A stretch of 64,000 nt of DNA from Eopsaltria australis (lineage: Eukaryota > Chordata > Aves > Passeriformes > Petroicidae), in contig JAVTVJ010000945.1 of assembly GCA_034509425.1 (NCBI GenBank), forward strand, positions 124,001 through 188,000, written 5' to 3'. Within the stretch, counting starts at the first letter, position 1. The number at the start of each line of letters is the position of its first letter. The translations under genes were made by a program, and so were the position numbers. The notes beneath the pieces are model-generated. The model was not told where the DNA came from. It saw nothing but the letters and a program-made list of their open reading frames with translations, and made no database searches. Shown here in pieces: positions 10,227-20,877 of the stretch.

Positions 10227-10490
10227 ATGATGGCTGAAGTTAGTAGGCATCACAACTCTCCACCCAACACATCCACCAGAGCAGATCCAGTCGCATCCAC
10301 CAACAGACGCTGCTCCACAGAGATCAGCGTGGAAGAGAAGGAAAAAGAAAACTCCAAACTTCGACAGTCATCAAGAAAAATCACTGAGACCCTTCTTCTT
10401 GAGATCTTCCCATTAGACTCTCCTGAAACCTACCCCATGTACCTCCCATACCCCAATCATTCCCAGTCCTGTAGAGAGACAATGATTTAA
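10227..10490 (+). pseudogene. ERV ORF after gag, 87 codons, unknown
   Basis: The double ATG at 10227-10232 overlaps the gag-like stop in an ATGA arrangement. The product is hydrophilic, Ser/Thr/Glu-rich (EEKEKENSK near the middle), with no recognised domain. In the phase of the preceding gag frame, the same DNA instead reads a short open run with a basic cluster WKRRKKK (about 10330-10350), which is reminiscent of arginine-rich leaders of betaretroviral env or Rec-like proteins. Either way this stretch bridges a large internal deletion. Confidence 0.3.
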
Positions 10491-10492
10491 CA

Positions 10493-10580
10493 ATGTTTGT
10501 TTGTTTATTTGCAGATTTTCAAGACTTTGCTTTGGATTTTAGTTATTATCTTCATTGTACTAACAAATCACTTTCTTTAA
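10493..10580 (+). pseudogene. env: ERV env transmembrane tail remnant
   Basis: In the frame ending at TAA 10578-10580 the DNA encodes a continuous hydrophobic stretch (TLLWILVIIFIVLTNHFL, then stop). This is typical of the membrane anchor and very short tail of a retroviral Env, in the expected place just before the polypurine tract. Upstream of it there is no surface or fusion-peptide region. A pyrimidine-rich run ending TTTGCAG (to 10514) lies at its head and resembles a splice acceptor. Confidence 0.5.
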
Positions 10581-10590
10581 GTAAAAAGAC

Positions 10591-10599
10591 AGGGGGAGA
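10591..10599 (+). other. Polypurine tract of the ERV
   Basis: AGGGGGAGA directly abuts the TG of the 3' LTR, with further purines (gtaaaaagac) before it. This is the plus-strand primer site of reverse transcription. Confidence 0.85.
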
Positions 10600-11173
10600 T
10601 GTTGCGGTGGTTCGGAACCAGAGGACTTCCGGACAGGTTCCACGGACAGAGGGTTTCCCCCCGGAGCTCCCAGGGGCAGCAGTTGGACCACCAATCCACG
10701 GACCCCAAGCTCCTGCTGTTGGTTACTGGACTTGTCTGTTATGTATTCCCGCTCTGGGAAATTCCTTGTCACTCCATAGTTCATTCGTTGTTCTCTCTGT
10801 TCCCCTCCCCTCCCTAAACCCAATTTGATCATGTACCCCAGCCCCTCCCCTGTATTGCCCCCCTGCCCTCATCCTATTGGGTGTTGTTCCTCCCTTAAAT
10901 ACCGATGTAATAAGCTGCTCTTGGCTCTTGGTCCATGTGCTCCCTTTGGAGGCATTAAACCTACCGAAATCACATACCAAGAGACCTCCTTCTCTGGTAG
11001 TTCTTTGCAGTTTCACCACGCTCCGGGGGCAACACCTCCCCGGACCGAACGCGGGCCAGCTGTGCTCATAGTCAGCACTCCAAGGGTGCCTTCCCGAGGG
11101 CGAACGGCATCCTAGGATAGGGCTGGGACTCCGCTGCCGGTACCAGGGTGGGACTGAAGCAGGGAACGCAACA
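10600..11173 (+). repeat. 3' LTR of the ERV
   Basis: 574 bp, TGTTGC to GCAACA, collinear with the 5' LTR at a constant offset of 2601. I count 12 substitutions, mostly transitions, including AATAAA to ATTAAA at 10954-10959. It keeps the intact CA terminus that the 5' LTR has lost. Confidence 0.95.
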
Positions 11174-11179
11174 TATTAC
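11174..11179. repeat. 3' target site duplication (TATTAC)
   Basis: Matches 7993-7998 exactly and directly follows the 3' LTR terminus. Confidence 0.9.
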
Positions 11180-14100
11180 TCCTTTCCACATCTGTAATAT
11201 ATCACTGTGCACCTGAATACATAACGGAGTCAACTATACTCATCATCTCCATTGATGTTCCATCTACCTTTCCAATGCATCTCCCATACATTCATTCCAC
11301 AGAGATCACACAATCTAAACCCACTGTTACCAGTCACAGAAGCATGTGCCTTGAGGATAGTTTGGTCCTGTGAAATCTTTTTAGTGAGACTGCACACCAG
11401 CAAATTGGTGCATAAATGCATTTCTTCACAGCTGCATTAAAATCAGTAAGACTACGCAAGTATGCACTCTACAAAAATGTGTTAGTTAGCAAAGATGTCA
11501 TGGGTTTTAAACACACACAAATACACATATGTATACTTGAAATTTAGATTTCCTATAATATAGATTTTGTATAATGGCAATTCCCAAGTGCTATGTGTTT
11601 TTGTAATACAGGCAAGAACTAACGAGATTTAATTGACATAATAAATTATCTCATTTATGTTTTTAAAACCAACATTTTAGGTGTTGTATGACAATGAGAT
11701 ATTTGTGTGAAATTATGAGAAGTGTTGGAAGGGCAAAAAAAAAAAAAAGCACTTTTTGTAGCTTATGTCTCAACTTTTAAGAGAAATCCAAACACAACAT
11801 GCTAAATTAACATTTTCTTTCCCTTGTCAATCAGTTTTACTCTCTATTGCAAATGAAAATTACATAATTTTGAACTAATATTTTATTGAAAGTAAATAAC
11901 ACTGTCATTAGGAGAACAATTTGGAGCCATGCAGTAGATGATCTTGAGACATGATGGCACACCAAAATAATCAAAGTTAATAAGTAAGACTAATGAGAAA
12001 CACAGAGATCGACTTTTGTTTTGTTGTATGTTGACTCATGACATAATAAGTTAAGAAGAAGACAACAGATAAATTCTGCAAATGTTTCAACACTTTTTTA
12101 ACAGAAAGTCTCCCCTGCCATTAATTTTTTCGTTCTGTTTCTTTGTTATAAAGAAAAGATAATGTCTATATGACATTATGGCTCAGCACAGGACTGTACC
12201 ATACTAAAGTTTTAGGTTCAGAGTTTTTTCTTTCTTTTTCAGAGCACATATTATATGCTCTTTAAAAAGCTCCTAAAAAATCTGTCACTCCTCTTCTTTA
12301 CTACTTCATGAATCCAAATAAATATTTTTTTCCCTGCCAATTAAGTACTTTTTTAAAAGATCACAGCAAAAATTCTGCCATGTAGATGGCAAAAATATCC
12401 CAATGAAATCACACTATTTTTAATAGCTGGCAAATCAGGAATAGAATACGGTTTATTTTCAAATTAACATCAAAAGGAATTTCATTTCTATACCAACATT
12501 TAGGATATGCACAATGTCACCTTCTTGTAATGAGATTGGCATTACAGGGAACTGTTTTGGCTTAAACCCAGCTGACATCTAAGCCCCACACAGCCATTTG
12601 CTCACTTCCCTCACAATGGAATGGGGGAGCAAAATCAAAAAAGTAGAAGTGATAAAATTTGTGTGTTGAGATAAAGATAGTTGAATAGGTAAAGCAAAAA
12701 AAACCACAAGCAAAATAAAACAAGGGATTCATTAACCCCCTTCTCAAGAAGCGTTTCTGTCTCTGCAGGGGAACCATATACCACCATCATGTAATTCTGG
12801 TACAAAAATGACAATTTTGAAACTCAGCTAAAATGTGTGTATGGGTAATGCTGCAGCCAAAACACTGGGCCAGAAGAGGAGGAATGCCTTGATACTGATC
12901 GTGGGTCTGTCACTCCCATAGATGCCCTTACTTAACCACTCAGTCTGTAACTGCCCAATCTGAAAAATTAAATGGGTAATGCTAATATGTACCATTTTCA
13001 GAGAAAAGGCTAATAAACTGCTCCCACAACATGGTGAGGTATGAGGGAAAAGGTAAAGCAGAAACATTCAGTATTATTATTTCTTCTCTTGGCACAAAAA
13101 TTTTAACAGATTATTTTTAGTGATACAAGTTTACTTTGATTTACCATTAGTAAATGAATGATTTTATACACAGGAATCACCTAGAGAAAATAACTTTAAT
13201 TGATACATGACCATTACTAATTTCAACACTGATAGCCTAATAACACTTTGACCAAATCAAAAAACAGTAAGGGGGAATTTACTTTGCATTTGAATGGTCT
13301 GAAATATTCATGTAATGCTATGATATTTTTAATCTATCTCCCATTTAGAGATACTCAAATATCTTCTGAGTTATTCACTGCATTGCAGTATTTTATTAGC
13401 AATTTCACATCACATTATATTAGTATTGTTTCTTACTTGTATTTATTTTCAGTAAATACAGTTTGAAAGGTAATAATATTGTTATATTTCTCTGTGGCAT
13501 TCAAGAAAACAGCTACTAATATAATATGAAGGGAAAGATGCTAACAACAGAGAAAGCTGTTAATAGGATAAAACAGCTTTTCCTGGAGTAAGAAAAACCT
13601 AGTATTTAGGCATGCTAGAAAACTGTTTTCAAGTCTTCTTGAGAAAGGGCTGTTAAGTGAATGGGGAATAAGAAGAAAAGGAAAAAAAAACCAATTTGTA
13701 GTCTTGCATTAATTTAGGAGTTGTTCTTCAGTTCTACCCCAGACACCAGCAAAAGTAGAAACCTGTGTTAAGGAATGCTACCTGGACTTTTCTAGAGAAA
13801 TATAATGCAGAATACGTTTTCTTTTTCAGGAAGTTTCTGTAGAGCTTTCATGCTGCTTCTAGAACCACAGCTCACAGGGCTGCCTACAGGATACTCCATG
13901 GGGACTGCAGTATCACCTTATGTTTCTATAGCATGTAAAACCAGCCTGAGGGTCACAGGCATCAAAGTTATTGGCATTGAAAAAATTAAGACTGACAAGT
14001 GTTTCTTTGCTTAAAATTTGAAGAAAAAACACAGTTGCTCTAAGAATGAGATTCCCTGTGCACAAGAGCCTGTTAGCGAATACAGATTTGTCCTTACAGA

Positions 14101-14371
14101 TGAAAACCAGATTTATGCTCTGAAACCAACGCTGTCAGTTACTGGAGTTCAGCCACATATGTTGCCAAGGCAGCAGGCAGTGTTGGGTAGGTATCCAACT
14201 CGTAGGGATGCACCTGCAAGAAGTTTCACATACCCTTCTCTAGCCATGACTCTTCTAGAGAATAACACTGCGACTGAGCTACACCCAGGCACTCATCTCA
14301 ACCACAACTCACTGTCTCCTCTAGAGAGCACAGGAGGCAAGTTGCTTGCACTGGTTTTGCTGGCCTGCCCT
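11180..14371. other. Unique intronic sequence
   Basis: AT-rich, no recognised repeat or gene. Short A and T runs only (for example 11737-11749). Open frames up to 111 codons have no supporting features. Confidence 0.6.
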
Positions 14372-14942
14372 GGACCTGAGATTTACTCCACCCTGGTAAG
14401 ATCCCACCTGGAGTACTGCATTTGTCTCTGGAGTCCTCAGCAAAGGAAGGACACGCACCTGTTGGAGCGAGTCCAGATAAGGACCACAATGATCAGAATA
14501 CCTGATCATTGCCTGGAATATCTCTCCTATGACGCAAGATTAAGAGAATTGAAATAGTTCAGACAGGGGAAGAGAAAGCTCCAGAGGGTACATATAACAG
14601 CTTTCCAGCACCTAAAGGGGCTTGGAAGAAGGCTGGACAGGGACTTTTTACAGGGGCATGTAGTGATAGGACAAAAGGTAATAGCTTTAAACTGAGAGAG
14701 AGGGTAGGTTTAGATTAGATATAAGAAAGAAATTTTTTGAGAAGCGTAGTGAAACACTGGAACACGTTGCCCAGAAAGGTGGCGGATGCCTCATCCCTGG
14801 GAACATTCAAGGTCAGTCTGGAGAGGGGTCTGAGCTATCTGATCTAGCTGAAGATGTCTCTGCCCGTGGCAGAAGGTTGGGCTAGATTATCTTTAAAAAT
14901 TCCTTCCACCCCTAACCACTCCCTGAGCCCGTGACTATATGA
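14372..14942 (+). repeat. CR1 LINE 3' fragment, old
   Basis: The translated start (YSTLVRSHLEYCICLWSPQQ, then a Leu-Glu-Arg-Val-Gln stretch and LSYDARLRELK) is the C-terminal end of the CR1 ORF2 reverse transcriptase. It is followed by the CR1 3' region (gaaacactggaacacgttgcccag, then gaagatgtctctgcccgtgg) and a decayed terminal octamer (gtgactatatga). The ORF breaks at a TAG near 14555. It is 5'-truncated, like most CR1 copies. The left edge is approximate. The open frame from 14018 is host sequence running into it. Confidence 0.85.
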
Positions 14943-16463
14943 AAATCCAGACGATAGTTCTCCGGTAAAAAAGTGTATCTTGTTGGCAACTATTAGAGAA
15001 AGTATACTCAGATTCCTACAGTGTGGTATCAGCCTTGCTATTCACAACAGACTTCTACTGCCTTGTAGAATGTATTTCAGAATAAAGTAAGTAATTCAAA
15101 ACTTCTGATGTAAAAATGAAAACTAAATATGCTCAAAAAGCTTTATTTTCCTCTAGTATCTTAAAAAAGACCTAGAACCTGTGGATGTAGCATGAACATG
15201 GAAGGAAATTGCCAACAATTTTTTACATTATGTGGACTATTGGGTCAGTAATACACAAAAGAAGTTGTTTTTCAGTAGATTGTAAGTGGCTCAAAAAGAG
15301 CTACTTAAATCTATTAAATCAAATAACAAATTTATTAAGTTTGATATCTGTTCTTCATCTATTGTTCCTCCACAAATCAATCAGAAGATGAGAATGTTAA
15401 AAGTCTTAAAGGTGATCAGATAAATAACTCATAATCTCTAGACTAGTTTTGATCAATCTCAGTTAGTCTGTCCAGTAAAAATTACAAGTGAAAAGATGTA
15501 AATATGCAAATATGTCACTTCTAAGAATTAAATAGGAAACCTTATAAGAAAAATGCAAATGTCCACACAAAATTATGTTAGCAAAATCAGTTAGATTTTT
15601 TATTTTCCACCTTTCCTATGAGTTGAAAGAATAAGCAATATCTGATTTAAACAAAGTAAAATGCAGCATGGCCCATGGAATAACTATTTATTTCTGTCCA
15701 TTTATTCAGGAATTCTCCTTAAAGAAAATCACAAATACATTGTTTATGGTCTAATCTGCTCTTCAGGAAGTTTTGCCTTTCAGGATTTTCTTTCTTTCTC
15801 AGACATTATTGCTTTCTGTATTCTAAATGATGGGTTTTCAATTTGGCAAAAAGAATTATGTGGATTTACACTGCACTGTGCTGCATTTTAACCACTGAAG
15901 ATAAATATGGGTTCTACAGAAGTTACATAATAGAATTATAATTTTAAAAATTATTGTTTTGAAAATAATTCTAAAAAGAAAATAATGTTTTCTCTCTCTT
16001 CAAGGTCAAAAATCTATACTATGTATCCTGTTCTTAAGTTATACCCTAAAGCAAAAAGTTCTTATTTACATTAATAAAATACTCAATCGTGCACTGTTCC
16101 TTCAGTGACCAACCCTGTCAGCCACCAAACTGATACTATAAGCAAATAAGAACAAGAAACTCATCCAACTTTTTTTTGCCTTGCCTCCAAAAAGCCAGAC
16201 TAATAGTTGAAAAATTTTATCCTCATTAGATGAATTAATTCATTACTTAAATATACACTTCTTTTATTAATGTAGCTTTTAAATTTTCCTTCTGTGGTAT
16301 TTCCTGAAAACAAAGCAGTGGATATTTTTTCATGAGTGTTCACTAAAGTATATTTTACCCTTTAACTTTATTTAGGAGAGAGAATTCCAGGAAGTGTGAA
16401 ATATGTGTATCTTTGGCCAGAATGGAACATGAAAAAAAATATGAATATATAGATAATAAAACC

Positions 16464-16499
16464 AGAGAGAGAGAGAGAGAAAAGAGGGAGAAGGGGGGG
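16464..16499. repeat. (GA)n and G-rich purine tract
   Basis: About eight GA units, then aaaagagggagaaggggggga: an unbroken purine tract on the + strand. Confidence 0.85.
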
Positions 16500-17030
16500 A
16501 GGCAGTGGAGGGAGAAATGTTATTGGTTTTCTCAGAAGGATTTTCTTTTATACATAGCTTTATCCTATAATTTTGTCCCTGTTGGGCACACTGCCTAAAT
16601 TTAAACACAAACAGTCAAGCAATGAAGAAACATTACCACATTTACTGTGAACAAAAACTCCCAGTTGTACAGTGAAATTTTAATACATTTCAACTTATCT
16701 CTTTTACTAATGGGGAGAGTACAAACCCTGCAGGAATTCGCTCTGCAAACTGGTAATTACAGTAGACTCACTTTTTTATAATGCATATGTATAGTCAGAC
16801 ACAAGAAACATAGCTGCCCTTTTGATGTAGGTTACAATAGGAATGTTTAAAAAAAATTATGAAAATCGTCTGCAATTCTAAAGGAATGCAGTATTTCATG
16901 GGAAGTTGTCCTTTAGCTATACTGAAGAACAGAAATATATAAAAATACAATTTAAAATACATATATTTATTTGCTTTTATAATCTGAAGAACAAACTTTA
17001 TCAGGCTTTCCTTTTTATTCAAATAGGGTC

Positions 17031-17100
17031 TTTTTGGTTTGGTTTTTTTCTTTGTTTGTTTGTTTTGTTTTGTTTTGTTTGTTTGTTTGCTTGTTTTCTT
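17031..17100. repeat. (TTTG)n-type simple repeat
   Basis: Imperfect tandem TTTG/TTTTG units. It is the inverted complement in kind of the CAAA tract 370 bases downstream. Confidence 0.85.
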
Positions 17101-17470
17101 TTCCTAATGTACCTACTGGTACAGAGATGGTTTCCATCCTACAGTATCATGAGTTCAGAAGATCTTTGTTCTCCCAGGCCTCCCCTCTACGCAACCTTCA
17201 CATTTAAATAATTTTGATCATCATGTCTCACTAAATCATTATAACATACATTTAAAAGCGCGATTGTAATTGCACAGATTTACAACATACAGTGTCCAAG
17301 TCATCTGAGACAGGACATGCTTTGTCTGGCAAAACATGTTTGTAGTGTACTCAAAGAGAGATTTAATTTATTCTGAGGACGTGTGAAATCAAAGTAGGAT
17401 CTACTGCCAACTCATACATACAGACAACGTTTGTCTTTAATACAATAATGATAAGACAACCAAAACGCCC

Positions 17471-17505
17471 AAACAAAGCAAACAAACAAACAAACAAAAC
17501 CAAAG
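17471..17505. repeat. (CAAA)n simple repeat
   Basis: About seven CAAA units; could pair with the TTTG tract at 17031-17100 in a transcript. Confidence 0.85.
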
Positions 17506-18341
17506 TACAAGACAAGTAAGGGTTTGGAAAAACCCCCCAGATTTTCAAGTCCATTATGGTTTGCACCACTGTTTCTTAATGCCTATCAACGAACCAGAGC
17601 ACTTGATTCTGCAAATACTCACATCCTCACTCTTTACATATACTCATATTCACATTCTTTAAAGGTAGAAAAAAATATAACACAATTCATTAACTAAATC
17701 ATTGTGTGCACAAAGAACAGCAAACAAAACGTTATGTAAGAATTCCCTTTTCTGGAGCTCCTGTAAAAAGGCACATCTTCAAAACTACCAGAAGAGCAAG
17801 CCAAACAGCCTGGCATTTCTCTGAGCTGTATTTTCACCAGTTTGCAAGACCTAGCTTGGTGAAAACACAATCTGCCTCTCTCTGTTAAGCAGATTCTGTG
17901 TATTATGTTGGCTGAATGATTACATGAAACATTTGCAAGTTTCTCTTAATATAGAATAGCATATTCACAGATCAAGATAGTCACAAGTAAATTCACTAGA
18001 CCCCAAGGCTTCATTCTCCAAGCAGAGAAAGTTTTAATTACAAGGAAACAGCGTAAGTTGGTGTCAATGATTACCCATAATCAACAATAAGGAATCACTG
18101 GCCAAATGAAAACTGTGACACTAGTGATGGTGAAGGACTCTCCTGTAAGACCTTTAAAGATACTTTCCATGAAGGTCTTACTTAAAACCCACAAAATTTC
18201 ACGTTGGCCGGAAATTTTCATTTCCCTTATTGCTAGAGAGTAGTTTTCTCACAGGTGTAACTGTCTTCTCTACAGAGGTGTTTTTTTAGCAGTGAAATTA
18301 TTTTATTTAAAAGTGAGTTAATGACTGTAGAATTACTTAAC

Positions 18342-18359
18342 TTTTTTTTTTTTTTTTTT
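18342..18359. repeat. (T)18 homopolymer
   Basis: Uninterrupted run of 18 T, flanked by aac and aatc. Confidence 0.85.
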
Positions 18360-19957
18360 AATCAAAGAAGTCCGATCTTGACTAAATGTGAAGAGATTCC
18401 TTCTCATTCAGAATTAGGAGGTTTGGTACAATCAGACTGAGCATCAGACTGAGGAAGGGTGCTGCACTAGGGTTACTAACGAAAGGCACAGAACTTTATG
18501 TGTATATGCATGGTTAGCATTTTACTAATTCTAAAATCCACAAACTGATAGGAGAGTGAGAAATATGTGTGCCAGGAGACCTGTGAGTGTAAACATTCTT
18601 CACAGTAACAAAAGTAATTTTCACAGAATAGAAGTTATATTCCATATGACTTGTGGCCCTGGGCGGATGCAATACTTAAGATGTCCTCAGTCAGCAAGTC
18701 TTTGTTGAAAGAATATGGGATGTAACACAAACTTCTCTTCAGAAATTACCTTCACCACTGTACATCATAATTTTCACAGTGATTTCTGTCTATCTCAGGG
18801 TGGGCAGAGGAGATACACAGAAGCTCAGTCTTGACTTGGAATCCATATCCTATGCTAAAATGTCACTTAATTTCTAGATTTCAGAAGCAGTGTGAGGAGA
18901 AACAAGAGACAGGATATCCAAGATTATGACTCTTTTTTTGTAGAAGACAGCAGACCCAGTCACATTTCTAAATGGAAGAAACACTATCTTAGCAATGAAT
19001 ATGCAGCAGTGCAGCTGCTTTCCTCTTCCTGATCTATAGCCTTCATTTAATTTCTAAGGATTCACAGAAAGGAAACTCCAATCAACTTGAAAAAGACACT
19101 GCTTCCTTTAATGTCCCCTCACATGCAAAAGTGAGCAATGTCTCTTTTTAACAACTTTCCATAAAAAGAAAAAATCACAATACTAAAATTGGTTGTACTA
19201 AATGGGTGTAAAAAGGCTATATGGGAGACAATTAGAGATAAAGGCTTTATCTAATGAAAGCATTCAAGATCATTGACAGTGACCCTCATTATTTATTTCT
19301 TGATTCTTCCCAATTTTTAGTACCCTGTTCAATTTGGGACTCAATTTTGGAAAGTGTAAAGGACCTTCAATACTTGCAGAGGTTCTGAGGATATTGATGT
19401 TAAGTAACTTTTGTTCTCCTTATTGCTCCTCCTTTTTATAATATTACGTGTAATAGTTGATGACATGGGCAGAAAATAAAACTAATTAGAATCGGGTGGC
19501 TGCAGTTTAAGGCGATAGTCCTGAGTGATACCTGAGAAAACATAAAGTAATTTGCTGACAGTGAAGAATAAATTTTATACTGGGGGCAGTGTTGGAGGCA
19601 GAATAGAAACACTTTCTTTCCTTCTAGCTTATTTGTTTAACTAATGGCTGTCTGAAAATTCTGAATCTGTTTAAAACACAAGAAGCAGTAAGCAAGCAGA
19701 AACTAATTTTTAAGCACAATTCCAGAAAGATGACCAACAAAGCCTATGAAGCTTACCACATAGTAGCAATGCTTTTCACATTTGTCACCAGTCCCTTAAA
19801 TACCACTGCCTTCTGTGTTACACCTGCATGTTTATTGCTATGTTAGGTAAGAAATGCTAGCCTGTTACCATAGTTTCTGTAACAGTAAAATGCCCCTGAG
19901 CACCAAAGCAAGGAGTCAAGAGATGCTATATTTCTTGCTTCTGACCTTACCAATTTA

Positions 19958-20107
19958 TCACAGGATCACAGAATATGCTGAGTAGGAAGGGACCCACAAG
20001 GACCATCGAGTCCCACTCCTGGCCTGGCACAGCACCATCCCCAAGAGTCACACCAGGTACCTGACAGTATTGTCCAAATGTTTCTTGAGCTCCTTAGTAT
20101 TACTGTC
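19958..20107 (-). repeat. CR1 LINE 3' end fragment, minus strand
   Basis: The + strand reads atcacaggatcacagaatat followed by tgagtaggaagggacccac, gaccatcgagtcccactcct, and later ttgtccaaatgtttcttgag. This is the complement of the 3' untranslated end of a CR1 subfamily, whose terminus carries repeated agaatca-type octamers. About 150 bp remain. Confidence 0.8.
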
Positions 20108-20708
20108 TTGCATAGATCACAGCTTTTGTACCTGAACTGGGCCAAATGACTATCAAATTGTTTTTGAAAGATCAATGTGCTCTCTCCTGGTTTTGCAAGT
20201 AGGAAATCATAAAAACAAACAGGACATTTTACATTTAAATACAGAATCAGGTGTTTTTTTCTAATCTCTTATCTTATAAAGCTTAGCAATTACATATATT
20301 TAAAGTCAGTTGAGTACTCAGATACTATACTGGACCAAAGGACAAAAAACATTGTTTTGTTTACATTTTCCATTGCTTTTGTGTTTTACATAGCAACAGA
20401 AGTGGTCACCAGTCTGACTTGGATATTATTCATTTCTTCTTCACACTAATAGGTGAATTTGCACTTTGAACTGCATGTTACAGTATTATCTCTGGACCCT
20501 GAAGTCTCGTTTATCCACAAATCTAAGGCAGATTAGGCAATGGGAGTTATGACTTGGTTGTAGCAATATGTTCCTGTGTCTCAGATCTGGGATAATGAAA
20601 ACTGTACTCCCAGCACACCTAAATGTTGAAAATTCTAGAGAAAAAGTAAACCATCTAATGAAGAACATTTTCTTTTTTTTTTCTTTTTTTATTTTCTTTT
20701 TTTCTTTT
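20108..20708. other. Unique intronic sequence ending in a pyrimidine tract
   Basis: Nothing coding seen. The last 40 bases (20668-20707) are almost pure T/C with a few A and lead directly into the 169-bp duplicated unit. Confidence 0.5.
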
Positions 20709-20877
20709 AAGAACTGTTCGGACTGTTCATTCCTAGATGAGCCACGTACTCAACAAGGAAGCATGAACTTACTCCATTTTTAGAGGGTAAACAAATCCCC
20801 TTCATGGTATTTGTATTCATCCTTTTCTGATACATGTATATCAGCCTGTGAATCTATTTGTAGTCAAGTTTCCAAAT
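20709..20877 (+). repeat. 169-bp duplicated unit, copy 1
   Basis: 169 bases from aagaactgttcggactgttc to caagtttccaaat match 46435-46603 with three substitutions and no gap. The left side is bounded by a long pyrimidine tract ending TTTTAAG, which looks like a splice acceptor. The right side continues tttttcttaaataaaactc, with an AATAAA. I do not recognise the unit as CR1, MIR or an LTR. It is probably an undescribed repeat, or an exon with a copy. Confidence 0.9.

Larger units (their letters stand above)
9310..10230 (+). pseudogene. gag: ERV gag continuation: proline-rich region plus capsid-like patch
   Basis: An open frame of 306 codons, with no ATG at its start (TTG at 9310). It is therefore more likely read from the matrix frame than initiated here. 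Residues about 15-215 are extremely rich in Pro, Ser and Ala, as in the spacer between matrix and capsid of betaretroviral gags. The Cys-His group CPHPCAHC near residue 62 is probably a coincidence of composition. At about residues 216-250 (GVLVPSDIKTILTG, then YRVWEKIRKQQLQ) the sequence resembles part of a betaretroviral capsid helix region; it then turns Pro/Ser-rich again. No major homology region or zinc knuckles are seen. It ends at TGA 10228-10230, which overlaps the ATG of the next frame. Confidence 0.55.
7999..11173 (+). mobile_element. Non-autonomous class II (ERVK/betaretrovirus-like) endogenous retrovirus
   Basis: A complete LTR-to-LTR insertion of 3175 bp: 574-bp LTRs, 6-bp target duplication, Lys-type primer binding site at 8575, purine tract at 10591-10599. 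The 2.0-kb interior holds a GC-rich leader, a gag matrix start with the Met-Gly myristoylation context, a proline-rich ORF with a capsid-like patch, and a short env transmembrane tail. Protease, reverse transcriptase, RNase H, integrase and most of env are absent, so the element needed another provirus to mobilise it. The LTRs differ at 12 of 574 sites (about 2.1%, no indels). With an assumed avian neutral rate near 2e-9 per site per year that is roughly 5 million years. It lies antisense to BNC2. The class is inferred from target duplication size, PBS and the gag-like patches; no database search was possible. Confidence 0.85.
14943..19957. other. Unique intronic sequence with simple repeats
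   Basis: No gene seen. Contains the (GA)n tract at 16464-16499, the TTTG and CAAA tracts at 17031-17100 and 17471-17505, and T18 at 18342-18359. Otherwise unremarkable AT-rich intron. Confidence 0.6.
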
